Below, one piece after another: positions 25,745 to 34,220 of a stretch of DNA of 64,000 nucleotides. The notes beneath the pieces were generated by a model. The model did no database searches. It was not told the origin of the DNA and saw nothing but the letters and a program-made list of their open reading frames with translations. The first letter of the stretch is position 1. Each line of letters opens with the position of its first letter. This DNA comes from Actinomyces sp. B33 (GTDB taxonomy: Bacteria; Actinomycetota; Actinomycetes; Actinomycetales; Actinomycetaceae): assembly GCF_028437565.1 (NCBI RefSeq), contig NZ_JAMRYR010000001.1, positions 496,001-560,000 of the forward strand, given 5' to 3'. The translations under genes were made by a program, and so were the position numbers.

Positions 25745-27097
25745 GTGAGCACTTCAGCGCATCCGGACGGCATTCAGCAGGGCAACCGACTCGACCCCTG
25801 GTTCGACGCCTACGCCGAGCGAGCTCACAACCTGCGGGCCTCCGAGATCCGCGCCCTCTTCTCCGTCGTCTCCCGGCCCGAGGTCGTCTCCCTGGCCGGC
25901 GGCATGCCCAACCTCAAGGACCTGCCCCTCGACAGACTCGCCGAATCCGCCAAGCGCCTCATCACCGCCCACGGCGCCCAAGCCATGCAATACGGATCCG
26001 GCCAGGGCTGGGAAGTCCTGCGCGACCGCATCACCGAGGTCATGAGCTACGACGGCATCATCGGCGCGGACCCCGACGACGTCGTCGTCACCACCGGCTC
26101 CCAGCAGGCCCTCGACCTCATGACGGAGATCTTCGTCGACCCGGGCGACGTGATCCTCGCCGAAGCCCCCTCCTACGTCGGCGCCCTCGGCGTCTTCCGC
26201 GCGCGCCAGGCCGACGTCGTCCACGTCCCGATGGACGCCGACGGCATCATCCCCGAGGCCCTCGAGCAGACGATCCACGACGTGCGCGCCTCGGGACGGA
26301 CCATCAAGCTGATCTACATCATCCCGAACTACCACAACCCCGCCGGCGTCACCCTCTCCCTCGAACGGCGCCCGATCATCGCCGAGATCTGCATGCGCGA
26401 GCACGTCCTCATCATGGAGGACAACCCCTACGGGCTCCTCGGATTCCACAACGACCCGCTGCCGGCGCTCAAGTCCTTCTCCCCCGAGGGCGTCGTCTAC
26501 CTCGGGTCCTTCTCGAAGATGTTCGCCCCGGGTTTCCGCATCGGCTGGGCCTACGCCCCCCACGCGATCCGCGACAAGCTCGTCCTCGCCTCCGAGTCGG
26601 CGATCCTGTCCCCCTCGATGGTCGGGCAGATGGCCATCGCCGACTACCTCTCGGACTACGACTGGTACGGGCAGGTCAAGGCGTTCCGCTCGATGTACGC
26701 CGAGCGCGCCCACGCGATGCTCACGGCCCTCGGCGAGTTCATGCCGGACTGCCGGTGGACGGTCCCCGAGGGCGGCTTCTACACGTGGGTGACCCTGCCC
26801 GAGGGGCTCGACGCCAAGTCGATGCTGCCGCGCGCCGTCAAGGCGCGGGTCGCCTACGTGTCGGGCACCGCGTTCTACTACGACGGTCAGGGCGCCGATC
26901 ACCTGCGCCTGTCGTTCTGCTACCCGACGCCCGAGGACATCCGCGAAGGCGTGCGGCGCCTGTCGACGGTGGTCAACGCCGAGAAGGAGCTCGTCGACAT
27001 GTTCGGCACGAGCGGGCGGTCCGCCGACGACGGTCCGGGCGTCGGCCCGCGGCGGCCGATCGGCCCCGCGGGGGCCCCGGCCCCCGATACCCTGTGA
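25745..27097 (+). CDS. PLP-dependent aminotransferase, fold type I (450 aa)
   Basis: Cytoplasmic aminotransferase of the LysN/kynurenine/2-aminoadipate (MocR-related, without DNA-binding domain) group. GTG start with AGGAAGG upstream. Seen: VVSLAGGMPNLKDLP near residue 43, TTGSQQALDLMTEIF near 115, IYIIPNYHNPAGVTLSLERR (the Asn/Pro cofactor region), MEDNPYGLL (PLP ring Asp/Tyr), and the Schiff-base lysine in LGSFSKMFAPGFRIGW near 260. An about 30-residue Gly/Pro-rich tail is extra. Downstream by 22 bases is the D-Ala-D-Ala-ligase-like gene, so they form an operon. The substrate is not determined; amino-acid supply for the wall is a guess from context. Confidence 0.9.
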   Translation: MSTSAHPDGIQQGNRLDPWFDAYAERAHNLRASEIRALFSVVSRPEVVSLAGGMPNLKDLPLDRLAESAKRLITAHGAQAMQYGSGQGWEVLRDRITEVMSYDGIIGADPDDVVVTTGSQQALDLMTEIFVDPGDVILAEAPSYVGALGVFRARQADVVHVPMDADGIIPEALEQTIHDVRASGRTIKLIYIIPNYHNPAGVTLSLERRPIIAEICMREHVLIMEDNPYGLLGFHNDPLPALKSFSPEGVVYLGSFSKMFAPGFRIGWAYAPHAIRDKLVLASESAILSPSMVGQMAIADYLSDYDWYGQVKAFRSMYAERAHAMLTALGEFMPDCRWTVPEGGFYTWVTLPEGLDAKSMLPRAVKARVAYVSGTAFYYDGQGADHLRLSFCYPTPEDIREGVRRLSTVVNAEKELVDMFGTSGRSADDGPGVGPRRPIGPAGAPAPDTL

Positions 27098-27119
27098 GCT
27101 GGTCAGGAGGAGTATTCAT

Positions 27120-28109
27120 ATGACCCACACGACTCTTAAGGTGCTGATTGTTGCGGGCGGGTTGACTCATGAGCGCGATGTGTCGTTGCGTTCGGGGCGG
27201 CGGGTGGCCAATGTCTTGGCGCAGGCGGGGTACGAGGTGCGGGTGTGCGATGCCGATGAGCGCCTTCTGTCGACGATCGACGAGTCCGCTCCCGACGTCA
27301 TCTGGCCGCTGGTACACGGATCGATCGGCGAGGACGGGTCCTTGCAGGCGGTCCTCGAGCAGGTGGGGGTCCCCTTCGTCGGGTCGGCGGCGGTCCAGTC
27401 GATGCTCGCGTCGAACAAGCCGACGGCGAAGTCCTTGCTGGCCGCGGCGGGGATGGCGACGCCCGGGTGGGTGACGCTGCCGCAGGCGCTCTTCCGCCAG
27501 TTGGGGGCCGGTCGGGTGCTCGACGCCGTCGAGACGGGGATCGAGTTCCCCGTCGTCATCAAGCCGACGGACGGCGGATCGGCGTTGGGGATCTCGACGG
27601 CGTCGGACGGGGCGCAGTTGCGCGCGGCGATGGTCGACGCCTTCGCCTACGGGGAGCGGGTCATGGTCGAGCAGCTCATCGGCGGGCGCGATGTCGCCGT
27701 GTCGGTCGTCGATCTGGAGGACGGGCCGGTGGCGCTGCCGCCCGTGGAGATCTCGACGGATGGGGGCCGCTACGACTACGAGGCCCGGTACACGACGGAT
27801 TCGACGGAGTACTTCGTCCCGGCGCGCCTGGGCGAGGAGGCGCTGGAGGATCTGCGGGCGGCCGCGGTCGAGGCGCATACGGTCCTGGGTCTGCGGGACG
27901 TGTCGCGGATCGATTTCGTCATCGACGAGGCGGGGGCGTGCTGGTTCATCGACGCGAATGTCGTCCCGGGCATGACGGATACGTCGCTGCTGCCGCAGGC
28001 CGCGGACGCCGACGGGTCCTTCGCCGCGTTGTGCTCGAGGATCGTCGAGTTCGTGGCGGCGGGCCGTCCGGTGAGGGACGGGGCCGGGGCCGACGAATCG
28101 GGGGAGTAG
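27120..28109 (+). CDS. D-alanine--D-alanine ligase family protein (329 aa)
   Basis: ATP-grasp ligase related to Ddl, which joins two D-alanines for peptidoglycan. Seen: N-terminal VAGGLTHERDVSLRSGRRV (SxE(R)xVSL-type motif), PLVHGSIGEDGSLQAVLE (substrate loop), VVIKPTDGGSALGIS (ATP-grasp lysine and loop) and IDANVVPGMTDTSLLPQAA (metal and D-Ala contacts, matching NTxPGMTxxS). Length slightly below typical Ddl (340-370). A strong AGGAGG lies before the ATG. Its codon use is more G-ending than its neighbours. Whether this is the housekeeping Ddl or a second, specialised ligase cannot be decided from the window. Confidence 0.85.
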   Translation: MTHTTLKVLIVAGGLTHERDVSLRSGRRVANVLAQAGYEVRVCDADERLLSTIDESAPDVIWPLVHGSIGEDGSLQAVLEQVGVPFVGSAAVQSMLASNKPTAKSLLAAAGMATPGWVTLPQALFRQLGAGRVLDAVETGIEFPVVIKPTDGGSALGISTASDGAQLRAAMVDAFAYGERVMVEQLIGGRDVAVSVVDLEDGPVALPPVEISTDGGRYDYEARYTTDSTEYFVPARLGEEALEDLRAAAVEAHTVLGLRDVSRIDFVIDEAGACWFIDANVVPGMTDTSLLPQAADADGSFAALCSRIVEFVAAGRPVRDGAGADESGE

Positions 28110-28226
28110 GTTCCGCGGTAGCGGTGATGGGGCGGAGCGGTCGGTCGCATCGTCGTCAGGCGCTCGGCGTCGCGCGTCGAGCGCGGAGTCCGCTTGTGGG
28201 CGCGCAGGATGCCGGCCAGGCGGGAG

Positions 28227-28859
28227 TCAGCGGTCCAGCAGCCCCATGTCGGTCATGGCCCGGCGGGCCTGGACGGGGTTCTCCCATTGGAGCGACGCGA
28301 GTCCCATGAGCTCGCCGGCGCGGACGTTCGGCTTGCGGTCGTCGACGAACAGGAGGTTCGCGACGTTCTCGTCGCTGCGGGCGACGGCTTCCCGGTAGAT
28401 CCCCCGAGAGGGTTTGCACGAGCCGGTGTCGCAGGAGAAGACGAAGAAGTCGAAGCGGTCGGACCATTGGGCGGCGCGGATCGCGTCGGCGACGGCGCGG
28501 GGGGCGTTCGACAGGATGCCGAGGCGCAGGCCGGCGGTCCGCAGGTCGTCGACGAGGGCGAGGGCGTCGGGGTCGGCATCGGTCATCCGCTGGGCGTCGT
28601 GGGCCACGAGGCGGTCGATGTCGGCGTCGGAGAGTTCGGGCTTGCCGCAGTCGCCGGCCACTCGGTCCCAGAATTCGCGGTCGCTGCATCCGGCGTCGTA
28701 GGAGTCGCGGTGGGTCCACATCGCCTGGTCGACGAGTTTGACGAGGGCGTCGTCGCCGTCGCCGATGACATTCGCGACGAATCGGGGGTCGGGGTGGGAG
28801 CTGATGAAGACGCCACCGACGTCGAAAAGCACGGCATGGATATCGTCTTGATCGGCCAT
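28227..28859 (-). CDS. HAD-superfamily hydrolase (210 aa)
   Basis: Cytoplasmic HAD-IA phosphatase-like enzyme. Motif I is AVLFDVGGVF: the nucleophile Asp is present but the usual second Asp is Gly, as in YihX/epoxide-hydrolase-like HADs. Motif II is GILSNAP, motif III Lys in CKPSRGIYREA, motif IV LFVDDRKPNV. A helical C1 cap lies between motifs I and II (about residues 18-95). Start at ATG 28859 with GGAG six bases upstream; a longer frame to 28970 lacks this. It is convergent with the ligase gene. Substrate unknown. Confidence 0.87.
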   Translation of the reverse strand: MADQDDIHAVLFDVGGVFISSHPDPRFVANVIGDGDDALVKLVDQAMWTHRDSYDAGCSDREFWDRVAGDCGKPELSDADIDRLVAHDAQRMTDADPDALALVDDLRTAGLRLGILSNAPRAVADAIRAAQWSDRFDFFVFSCDTGSCKPSRGIYREAVARSDENVANLLFVDDRKPNVRAGELMGLASLQWENPVQARRAMTDMGLLDR

Positions 28860-29417
28860 ACCTAGGCTCCTTCGGTGACGGGAACTCGTCTCCATATTGT
28901 CCGCCCCGAGGGGCGGCGCAACCACTTTAGTGATGAGTCGCACGGACTCGACCGGGCCCGCGTCGGGCATCCGATACGGCGGGGATATCGGCGGCGTGAC
29001 AACGACGGTTCGTCATCGCTGGCTATCGGTCGCCGCGCAGGGATGGGGCGGAGGATGGCGGCGGTCATCCTCGGCGTCCCGATCGCGCTCTCCCGGGGTC
29101 CGAAGGCGCGGATGGGCCTTGGACGCTACCCGGACCGGGTCGCCGGTCGGGTATCCGCAGGAAACGGCTCGCTCTGGGGATCGGATGGTCGCGTCGGCCT
29201 CACGGGCCGCGGGTGAGGGAATGAGACGAAGGAGTCGGGCCGGGTTCAGCCGGTCACGACGGGATCATCCGATTGTCGAGTCGACCACGAGGCCGAGCCG
29301 GACGGTGGGCTCGCCTGATCGGGAGGGGTCGAGTCGTCCCTGATCCCTCGATTCACTATCGTCGATGGCGCCCAAAGGCCGAAGAAGGGACGAGGCGCGT
29401 TGATGATCCTATGCGCT
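28860..29417. other. Intergenic, no gene seen
   Basis: 558 bases between the HAD start and the parB terminator hairpin. Several GC-rich frames overlap without any family match or ribosome binding site. The HAD promoter must be in the first part. Confidence 0.4.
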
Positions 29418-29459
29418 CGTGGTGCTTGCTCCCGCTTTCCTGCGGGCGCAAGCACCACG
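29418..29459 (-). terminator. Strong hairpin downstream of parB
   Basis: Perfect 12-bp outer stem CGTGGTGCTTGC / GCAAGCACCACG, one T-C mismatch, then 5-bp inner stem CCCGC / GCGGG around a 6-nt loop. It begins 37 bases past the parB stop (29497) and is the likely end of the rsmG-parA-parB transcript. T tract absent. Confidence 0.7.
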
Positions 29460-29496
29460 AATGTTCGAGACCTCGATCATCATGGGGCCTGGGGTT

Positions 29497-30855
29497 TCAC
29501 CGTTCACCTCTTGCGGTGAGGACGTCGGCGATGCGCTGGAGGTCCTCCGCTCCGGCGTACTCGATGACGATGCGCCCCTTGCGGCGGCCCTCGGTGATGG
29601 TCACTCGGGTGTCGAAGGCGTCCTGGAACGCGTCAACCACGCTTTCTCCGAGTGCTGAAATAATCGGTGACCTGCGTGTTCGTGCGCTGGTCGGGGCTTT
29701 AACCCGGCCGAGTCGAACGAGTTCCTCGGTTGTTCGGACCGACAGTCCCTCGGCGATGATCCTCTCCGCGAGTCGCTCCATGTCCTCGGCGGAGCTCAGG
29801 GAGAGAAGGGCGCGGGCGTGCCCGGCCGAGATCACCTGGGCGGCGACTTTCTTCTGGACCGCGGGGGGAAGTTTGAGGAGGCGAAGAGTATTGGCGATCT
29901 GCGGTCGCGAACGGGCGATCCTCTGGGAGAGCTCCTCTTGCGTTGCTCCGAAATCGGCCATGAGCTGCTGGTACGCGGACGCTTCCTCAAGGGGGTTGAG
30001 TTGGGCGCGATGAAGGTTCTCCAGCAGGGCATCCCGGAGGAGGTCCTCATCCTCCGTATCCCGGATGATCGCGGGAATAGTCGTCTCTCCGGCGAGTTCG
30101 CTCGCCCGTGTGCGCCTCTCCCCCATGATCAGTTCGTATGTCGCCTCCGGGTTGTTCTTCAGCGCCTCTTCGAGGGCGGAACCGGGTTCGATCGACGAGG
30201 GGATCTCTCGGACGACGATCGGCTGGAGGACGCCGACCTCGCGGATCGAGGCCGCCAGTTCGGCGAGATCGTCCTCGTCGAAGATCTCTCGGGGCTGACG
30301 CGTATTCGGAATGATCGAGTCGATGTCGATGACGGCGAACACGGCGCCCGGGACGGAAACGAGTGTGGATGTTTCACGTGAAACATCTGCTTCACTCTCG
30401 CTGACGACACGCGTCGGATCAGTGTCGCGCACCGCTGTCGTCTTCGGAGCGTCCGTCCCGGTGGAGTCGAATTCTCTCGACGAGGAACGCGAGGTTCTCT
30501 TCGTCGTCGACCCCTCCGCCTTCGTGCCGCGTCGGCTCGCCCGAGTGCGGGCCGCGCTGGACGAGGGGGAAGACTTTCGGGCGCGCGTGGAGGTCTTCTC
30601 CTCGGGTTCCCCGGCCGAGGAGGTGTCGCGCTTGTGGGGGATCAACAGTTCTTTCGCCGAGCCGCCCCTCGTCCGACGGCCCGCTGTGCCAGAACGATCC
30701 GGGAAGAAGACATCCAGGGGATCAACAGCGGAACGCCCTTCATCCGAGGCGACGGCGTCGCTCTGGGCGGGAATGAGAGCGCCCAATCCGCGTCCGAGTC
30801 CGGCGTGCCGCCCAGCCTTGCGTCCGGCTGTCGCTTTCGATTTCTCAGCAGTCAT
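29497..30855 (-). CDS. parB: Chromosome-partitioning protein ParB (452 aa)
   Basis: CTP-dependent DNA clamp that loads at parS and, with ParA, segregates the origins. Start ATG 30855 follows AAGGAG. The N-terminus has the ParA-stimulating segment GLGRGLGALIP (residues about 20-30). An unusually long, Arg/Ser/Thr-rich disordered stretch follows (about 35-165). The ParB/CTPase core has IPNTRQPREIF, GVLQPIVVRE and GERRTRASE, the helix-turn-helix has ATQEELSQRIARSRPQIANTLRLL, and the C-terminal dimer domain ends at the stop. Typical ParB is 300-340 aa, so the linker accounts for the excess. A parS site lies inside its own coding sequence (30370-30385, peptide VSRET). Confidence 0.96.
   Translation of the reverse strand: MTAEKSKATAGRKAGRHAGLGRGLGALIPAQSDAVASDEGRSAVDPLDVFFPDRSGTAGRRTRGGSAKELLIPHKRDTSSAGEPEEKTSTRARKSSPSSSAARTRASRRGTKAEGSTTKRTSRSSSREFDSTGTDAPKTTAVRDTDPTRVVSESEADVSRETSTLVSVPGAVFAVIDIDSIIPNTRQPREIFDEDDLAELAASIREVGVLQPIVVREIPSSIEPGSALEEALKNNPEATYELIMGERRTRASELAGETTIPAIIRDTEDEDLLRDALLENLHRAQLNPLEEASAYQQLMADFGATQEELSQRIARSRPQIANTLRLLKLPPAVQKKVAAQVISAGHARALLSLSSAEDMERLAERIIAEGLSVRTTEELVRLGRVKAPTSARTRRSPIISALGESVVDAFQDAFDTRVTITEGRRKGRIVIEYAGAEDLQRIADVLTARGER
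30370..30385. other. parS: parS site 1 (inside parB)
   Basis: TGTTTCACGTGAAACA, a perfect 16-base parS. It encodes part of the ParB linker, so the sequence serves both roles. Confidence 0.93.
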
Positions 30856-30880
30856 GTCGCGCTCCTTCTCCTGCTCTCAT

Positions 30881-30896
30881 TGTTTCACGTGAAACA
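30881..30896. other. parS: parS site 2
   Basis: Perfect TGTTTCACGTGAAACA, 26 bases upstream of the parB start codon. ParB bound here would sit on its own promoter region. Confidence 0.93.
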
Positions 30897-31017
30897 TCCC
30901 GATCTCCACTCCGATGAAAAGCTGAGGATGATCTGCTCGAAGCAGCTTCGATTGGATACAGCACCAGTCCGCAACCTGCGAGAACAACGGACCATCGACC
31001 CTTTCGACCATCATGAC

Positions 31018-31053
31018 TGCCCGGTGATGTTTCACGTGAAACATCACCGGGCA
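31018..31053. other. parS: parS site 3 embedded in a 36-base perfect palindrome
   Basis: The perfect parS occupies 31028-31043. The symmetry continues ten more base pairs on each side (left arm begins TGCCCGGTGA, right arm ends TCACCGGGCA) without a mismatch. It could form an 18-bp cruciform or RNA hairpin. No other parS in the window has such an extension. Confidence 0.93.
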
Positions 31054-31232
31054 TAGTGCTGGGTTAACAATGTGCGCCCGCATGAGAGCGGACCGGGTTT
31101 CTAGTACGCGGTCAGAGAGAAGTACTCTCCCCACGATCGGGAATCTCCTGTTCTGCGCCATTCATATCTGTCCTAGAAATCGCTAGCCATGAGCATCGCT
31201 AACAGATCACCCGATCTTCATCATCCTCGTCA

Positions 31233-31248
31233 GATTTCACGTGAACAC
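31233..31248. other. Degenerate parS-like site
   Basis: The core TTTCACGTGAA is intact but five outer positions differ from the 16-base consensus. It is probably a decayed site with weak or no ParB binding. Confidence 0.4.
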
Positions 31249-31339
31249 GACGAGATTCATCGTGTATGCCCGCGAAAGGGGTCTTGGTGCCTCATCTGGA
31301 ACTTCCCAGCGAGAGTCGCGGATCGTGATGGGCATGGGA

Positions 31340-31610
31340 AGCGGGTTATCGATGCGGCCCAGGGCTGAGATCACTAGGAAGTAGGCAGAGGCCTATGCCA
31401 AGGCGTCGAAGAAGGACAAGAGGGATGGATGCGGTGCGCGCGGTCACCGGCAGGGGCGTCAGGAGGGCGCTAGGCGACACCTGAGGGCGGTGACCACGTG
31501 TTTTGGCGGTGCGGACAAGCCCGAGCCGCGGGCCAAGGCGCAAGTATTCCTACGACGCCTTGAACGTCCTCCAGCGCGTGTAGGCGGCCAGTGACGGGCA
31601 CTCCTAGTTG
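31340..31610 (+). pseudogene. Decayed transposase (integrase-type) fragment
   Basis: Plus-strand pieces in different frames read, in order, EITRK-stop-AEAYAKASKKDK, then AVTG, then HLRAVTT, then RKYSYDALNVLQRV-stop-AAS. The order and wording recall the N-terminal region of actinobacterial DDE transposases that read ...AVTGW...RRLRA...YSYDAL..LQRVWAASG. Several stops and frameshifts make it nonfunctional. The assignment rests on memory of the family and is tentative. Confidence 0.4.
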
Positions 31611-31844
31611 AGGCACCAATGAACTAATCGCGGGCACCTTGACATGAGGCACCTCGAACACCGCGAACGAGACTGAAAGAAGACCACGGGTCCCATATCA
31701 GAGGAGGGACTGGCAAGGCTTTCCCCATGATCGCAGTGATCCGCGCGTATCCCGCTCGTGCACATCGAGCCCTGTAATGATCGACCATCGACGAGCGCAC
31801 CATTATGGGGATCGGCATCGCCTGACTTCATCCTTCCCCGTTCA

Positions 31845-31860
31845 TGTTTCACGTGGAACA
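31845..31860. other. parS: parS site 4 (one mismatch)
   Basis: TGTTTCACGTGGAACA, one change (A to G at position 12) from the consensus; a commonly functional variant. Confidence 0.85.
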
Positions 31861-31942
31861 TTCACGTGATCGGGGATGGTTCATCAGCGCGGCTCAACGA
31901 GCGACACACTCCGTACCTCATGAGCGGTTTCTCGCCATTGCC

Positions 31943-32077
31943 CTGTCGATGCAGGTCGCACAGAATATGCGCGATCGTCGGATGCTGGACGACGCACGAT
32001 TCGGCCGTCCCGCGCGCCCCCAGGTCATCGCCGTGGCGAACCAGAAGGGCGGCGTCGACAAGACGATGTTCTGCGTC
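31943..32077 (+). pseudogene. Inverted, truncated duplicate of the parA 5' end
   Basis: Plus strand, opposite to intact parA. 135 bases match the parA codons 11-55 (33179-33313 on the minus strand) with only 8 differences by my alignment. The Walker A motif is altered from KGGVGKTT to KGGVDKTM, and similarity stops abruptly after CV. Frame stays open to 32122 but gives no ATPase. It is a recent inverted duplication and not an old paralogue. Confidence 0.88.
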
Positions 32078-32166
32078 TCCCACCCCTCTCACACGTTCGT
32101 GTATAGGCGACAATCTCATTGAGCACTCACTCACCATCAACCGTATGGAGTCCATTCACCCATGCG

Positions 32167-32182
32167 TGTTTCACGTGAAACA
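32167..32182. other. parS: parS site 5
   Basis: Perfect TGTTTCACGTGAAACA, with one more symmetric base pair on each side (18 bases in all). Confidence 0.93.
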
Positions 32183-32371
32183 CCCACTGTAAGGACTCGT
32201 GGAGCGCACCTCCAGGAGGAACCGACGAGTGACGTGCTCCCACCATGAAAGGCTCTCTGCACTGATGTCCCTCGACGCTCCAGCGCTCATCGAGTGAATG
32301 GCGGGGAATCAAACAGATCCCTTATCGAACCTAGAGCGTCGTCGGCACTGACTATGTCGTTCCGCCCCGAA

Positions 32372-32387
32372 TGTTTCACGTGGAACA
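32372..32387. other. parS: parS site 6 (one mismatch)
   Basis: TGTTTCACGTGGAACA, the same variant as site 4, 24 bases past the parA stop codon. Confidence 0.85.
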
Positions 32388-32410
32388 TCGCGCCGGCATG
32401 ATCCGTCCGT

Positions 32411-33343
32411 TCAGTCGTCGTCCCGGATCCGAACCCCGGATCCCTCCGGAGGAGCCTCCAGAGGAGCCTCCAAGCGCAAGGACAATTCCAAAGCGGCCTT
32501 GCGATAGGCCAGGGCACCGGTCGATCGGGGATCGTAGGTGACCACGGTCTGCCCGTAGGACGGCGCCTCCGATACCCGTACCGACCGGGGGATCACCGTC
32601 TCCAGGGCGAGCCCGGGGAAATGACGGCGGACCTCCTCCTCGACCTCCTCGCTCAGGCGCGTCCGACGATCGGCCATCGTCAGGAGCATCGTCGAGATGT
32701 GAAGACGAGGATTGAGGTCTCGGCGGATCCTCTCGATCGTCGACCACAGCTGGCTCAATCCCTCAAGGGCGTAGTACTCCGTCTGGATCGGGATGAGCAC
32801 CTGGTCGGCGGCCACCATGACATTGAGCGTCACCAGCCCCAACGAGGGCGGGCAGTCGATGAGGACCACGTCGACCTCGCGATGGAGGGAGAGGAACTCC
32901 CGTACGGCATCCGCCAGAAGATGCTCGCGCTTAGGCAGGTCGACCAGTTCGATCTCGGCGCCGGACAGGTCGATCGTCGCCGGGCAGACGCGAACCCCAT
33001 CGATATCCGGGCACGGTTGAAGGGCCCGGGCCAGCGGCATCCCGCCGATGATGACGTCGTACGTCGAGGGCGTGCCCGCCGAATGCTCGATCCCCAGAGC
33101 GCTGGAGGCGTTCCCCTGGGCATCCGAGTCGATGACGACGACGTTCAATCCGCCCATCGCCAGGCCGGCCGCGATATTGACGCAGGACGTCGTCTTGCCG
33201 ACGCCGCCCTTCTGGTTCGCCACGGCGATGACCTGGGGGCGCGCGGGGCGGCCGAATCGTGCGTCGTCCAGCATTCGACGATCCCGCATATTCTGCGCGA
33301 TCTGCATCGACAGGGGAGTGGCGCTGGTCTTCTGTCCGCTCAC
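32411..33343 (-). CDS. parA: Chromosome-partitioning ATPase ParA/Soj (310 aa)
   Basis: Deviant Walker ATPase that moves ParB-parS complexes over the nucleoid. GTG start at 33343 with AAGGTGAT upstream. Walker A KGGVGKTT with signature lysines at residues 45 and 50, VVVIDSDAQGNAS (A'), Walker B VDVVLIDCPPSLG, and the DNA-binding C-terminus SEAPSYGQTVVTYDP. An N-terminal extension of about 35 residues is normal for actinobacterial ParA. It follows rsmG by 100 bases on the same strand. Its first 55 codons are partly duplicated in inverted orientation at 31943-32077. Confidence 0.96.
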   Translation of the reverse strand: MSGQKTSATPLSMQIAQNMRDRRMLDDARFGRPARPQVIAVANQKGGVGKTTSCVNIAAGLAMGGLNVVVIDSDAQGNASSALGIEHSAGTPSTYDVIIGGMPLARALQPCPDIDGVRVCPATIDLSGAEIELVDLPKREHLLADAVREFLSLHREVDVVLIDCPPSLGLVTLNVMVAADQVLIPIQTEYYALEGLSQLWSTIERIRRDLNPRLHISTMLLTMADRRTRLSEEVEEEVRRHFPGLALETVIPRSVRVSEAPSYGQTVVTYDPRSTGALAYRKAALELSLRLEAPLEAPPEGSGVRIRDDD

Positions 33344-33443
33344 GTCATCACCTTCCTCAGGGCCTCCAGTCTACGATCGGGCCCCGCCGGAGCCGAGGCG
33401 CACCCGCCCGCGCGGCCATCGATCGGCGCCCGCCGTACGCCGT

Positions 33444-34220
33444 TCAGATCCTCGTGCAGACGACGACGTACGTCGATTCCTCATCCATGACCGACGCCAC
33501 CTCGTGGATGCGCGCGGTGAGGTGATGCCTCTTGAGCTCCGGGGCCGCGTCCTCGACCTCGATGGCCGCCCGGCGCCCCTTGAGGGCGACGAGAGCCCCT
33601 CCCGGGGCGATGAGTTTGGAGGTCATGCGCACGAGCTTCGACATGTTCGCCACGGCCCGGGCGGTGACGACATCCGCCTTCCCCTTGCCGCGCAGCTCCT
33701 CGGCGCGCGCCTGGTGGAGGGTGACGTTGTCGAGGCCGAGCGCGTCGATGACGTCGCTCAACCACTCGCAGCGCCTGAGCATTGGTTCTGCCAAATGAAC
33801 ATCAAGATCCGGTCGACAAATCGCAATGATAATGCCGGGAAGGCCCGACCCGGATCCGATGTCGAGCACCTGCCCATGACGCGGGAGGAACTCGAGGACG
33901 GCCGCGGAGTTGACGATGTGCCGCGACCACAGGCGCTCCATCTCGCGCGGCCCGACGAGGCCCCGTAGCTCCCCCTCCTCCTCGAGCATCCGGGTGAACT
34001 CCCGGATATCGGCGAAAGCCGGACCGAAGAAGCGCCGGACCCGCTCGGTCGGCTGCTCGGGGACGAAGGGGTCGCCGACCCGCCGGCCCCCATCCCGCTT
34101 CTGCCCGCCGCCGTCCTGAGGATCCGCGGCCACGATCCCCTCGCCGGTCCCAAGGCCCGTCCCCGCCTCGCGCTTATGAGCGCCGCCCCCCGTCGGGGCC
34201 TCGTCCCAGATCTCGTTCAT
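33444..34220 (-). CDS. rsmG: 16S rRNA (guanine-527-N7)-methyltransferase RsmG (258 aa)
   Basis: Modifies G527 of 16S rRNA; loss gives low-level streptomycin resistance in other bacteria. The SAM-binding fold reads GQVLDIGSGSGLPGIIIAI, followed by VHLAEPMLRRCEWLSDVI, ADVVTARAVANMSKLV and GGALVALKGRRA. I start at ATG 34220, which has GGAGCAGGG upstream; an ATG 12 codons earlier (34256) is possible. The N-terminal 50 residues are Gly/Asp-rich and extra compared with E. coli RsmG. Lies between khpB and parA as is standard. Confidence 0.94.
   Translation of the reverse strand: MNEIWDEAPTGGGAHKREAGTGLGTGEGIVAADPQDGGGQKRDGGRRVGDPFVPEQPTERVRRFFGPAFADIREFTRMLEEEGELRGLVGPREMERLWSRHIVNSAAVLEFLPRHGQVLDIGSGSGLPGIIIAICRPDLDVHLAEPMLRRCEWLSDVIDALGLDNVTLHQARAEELRGKGKADVVTARAVANMSKLVRMTSKLIAPGGALVALKGRRAAIEVEDAAPELKRHHLTARIHEVASVMDEESTYVVVCTRI

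Larger units (their letters stand above)
30856..32410. other. parS-rich spacer between parA and parB
   Basis: These 1,555 bases separate two genes that are adjacent or overlapping in most bacteria. They hold five strong and one degenerate parS, a decayed transposase and an inverted copy of the parA 5' end. No intact gene is supported. Small open frames beginning MFHVKH or MFHVEH are only translated parS sites. Confidence 0.8.

Noticed and set aside
31624-31861. Minus-strand frames of 64 and 85 aa in the parS spacer
   Set aside because: No ribosome binding site or family resemblance, and they overlap the transposase debris.
30877-32192. Small frames starting MFHVKH or MFHVEH
   Set aside because: The first codons are translated parS sites (ATGTTTCACGTG...). 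Common mis-annotation, no domains.
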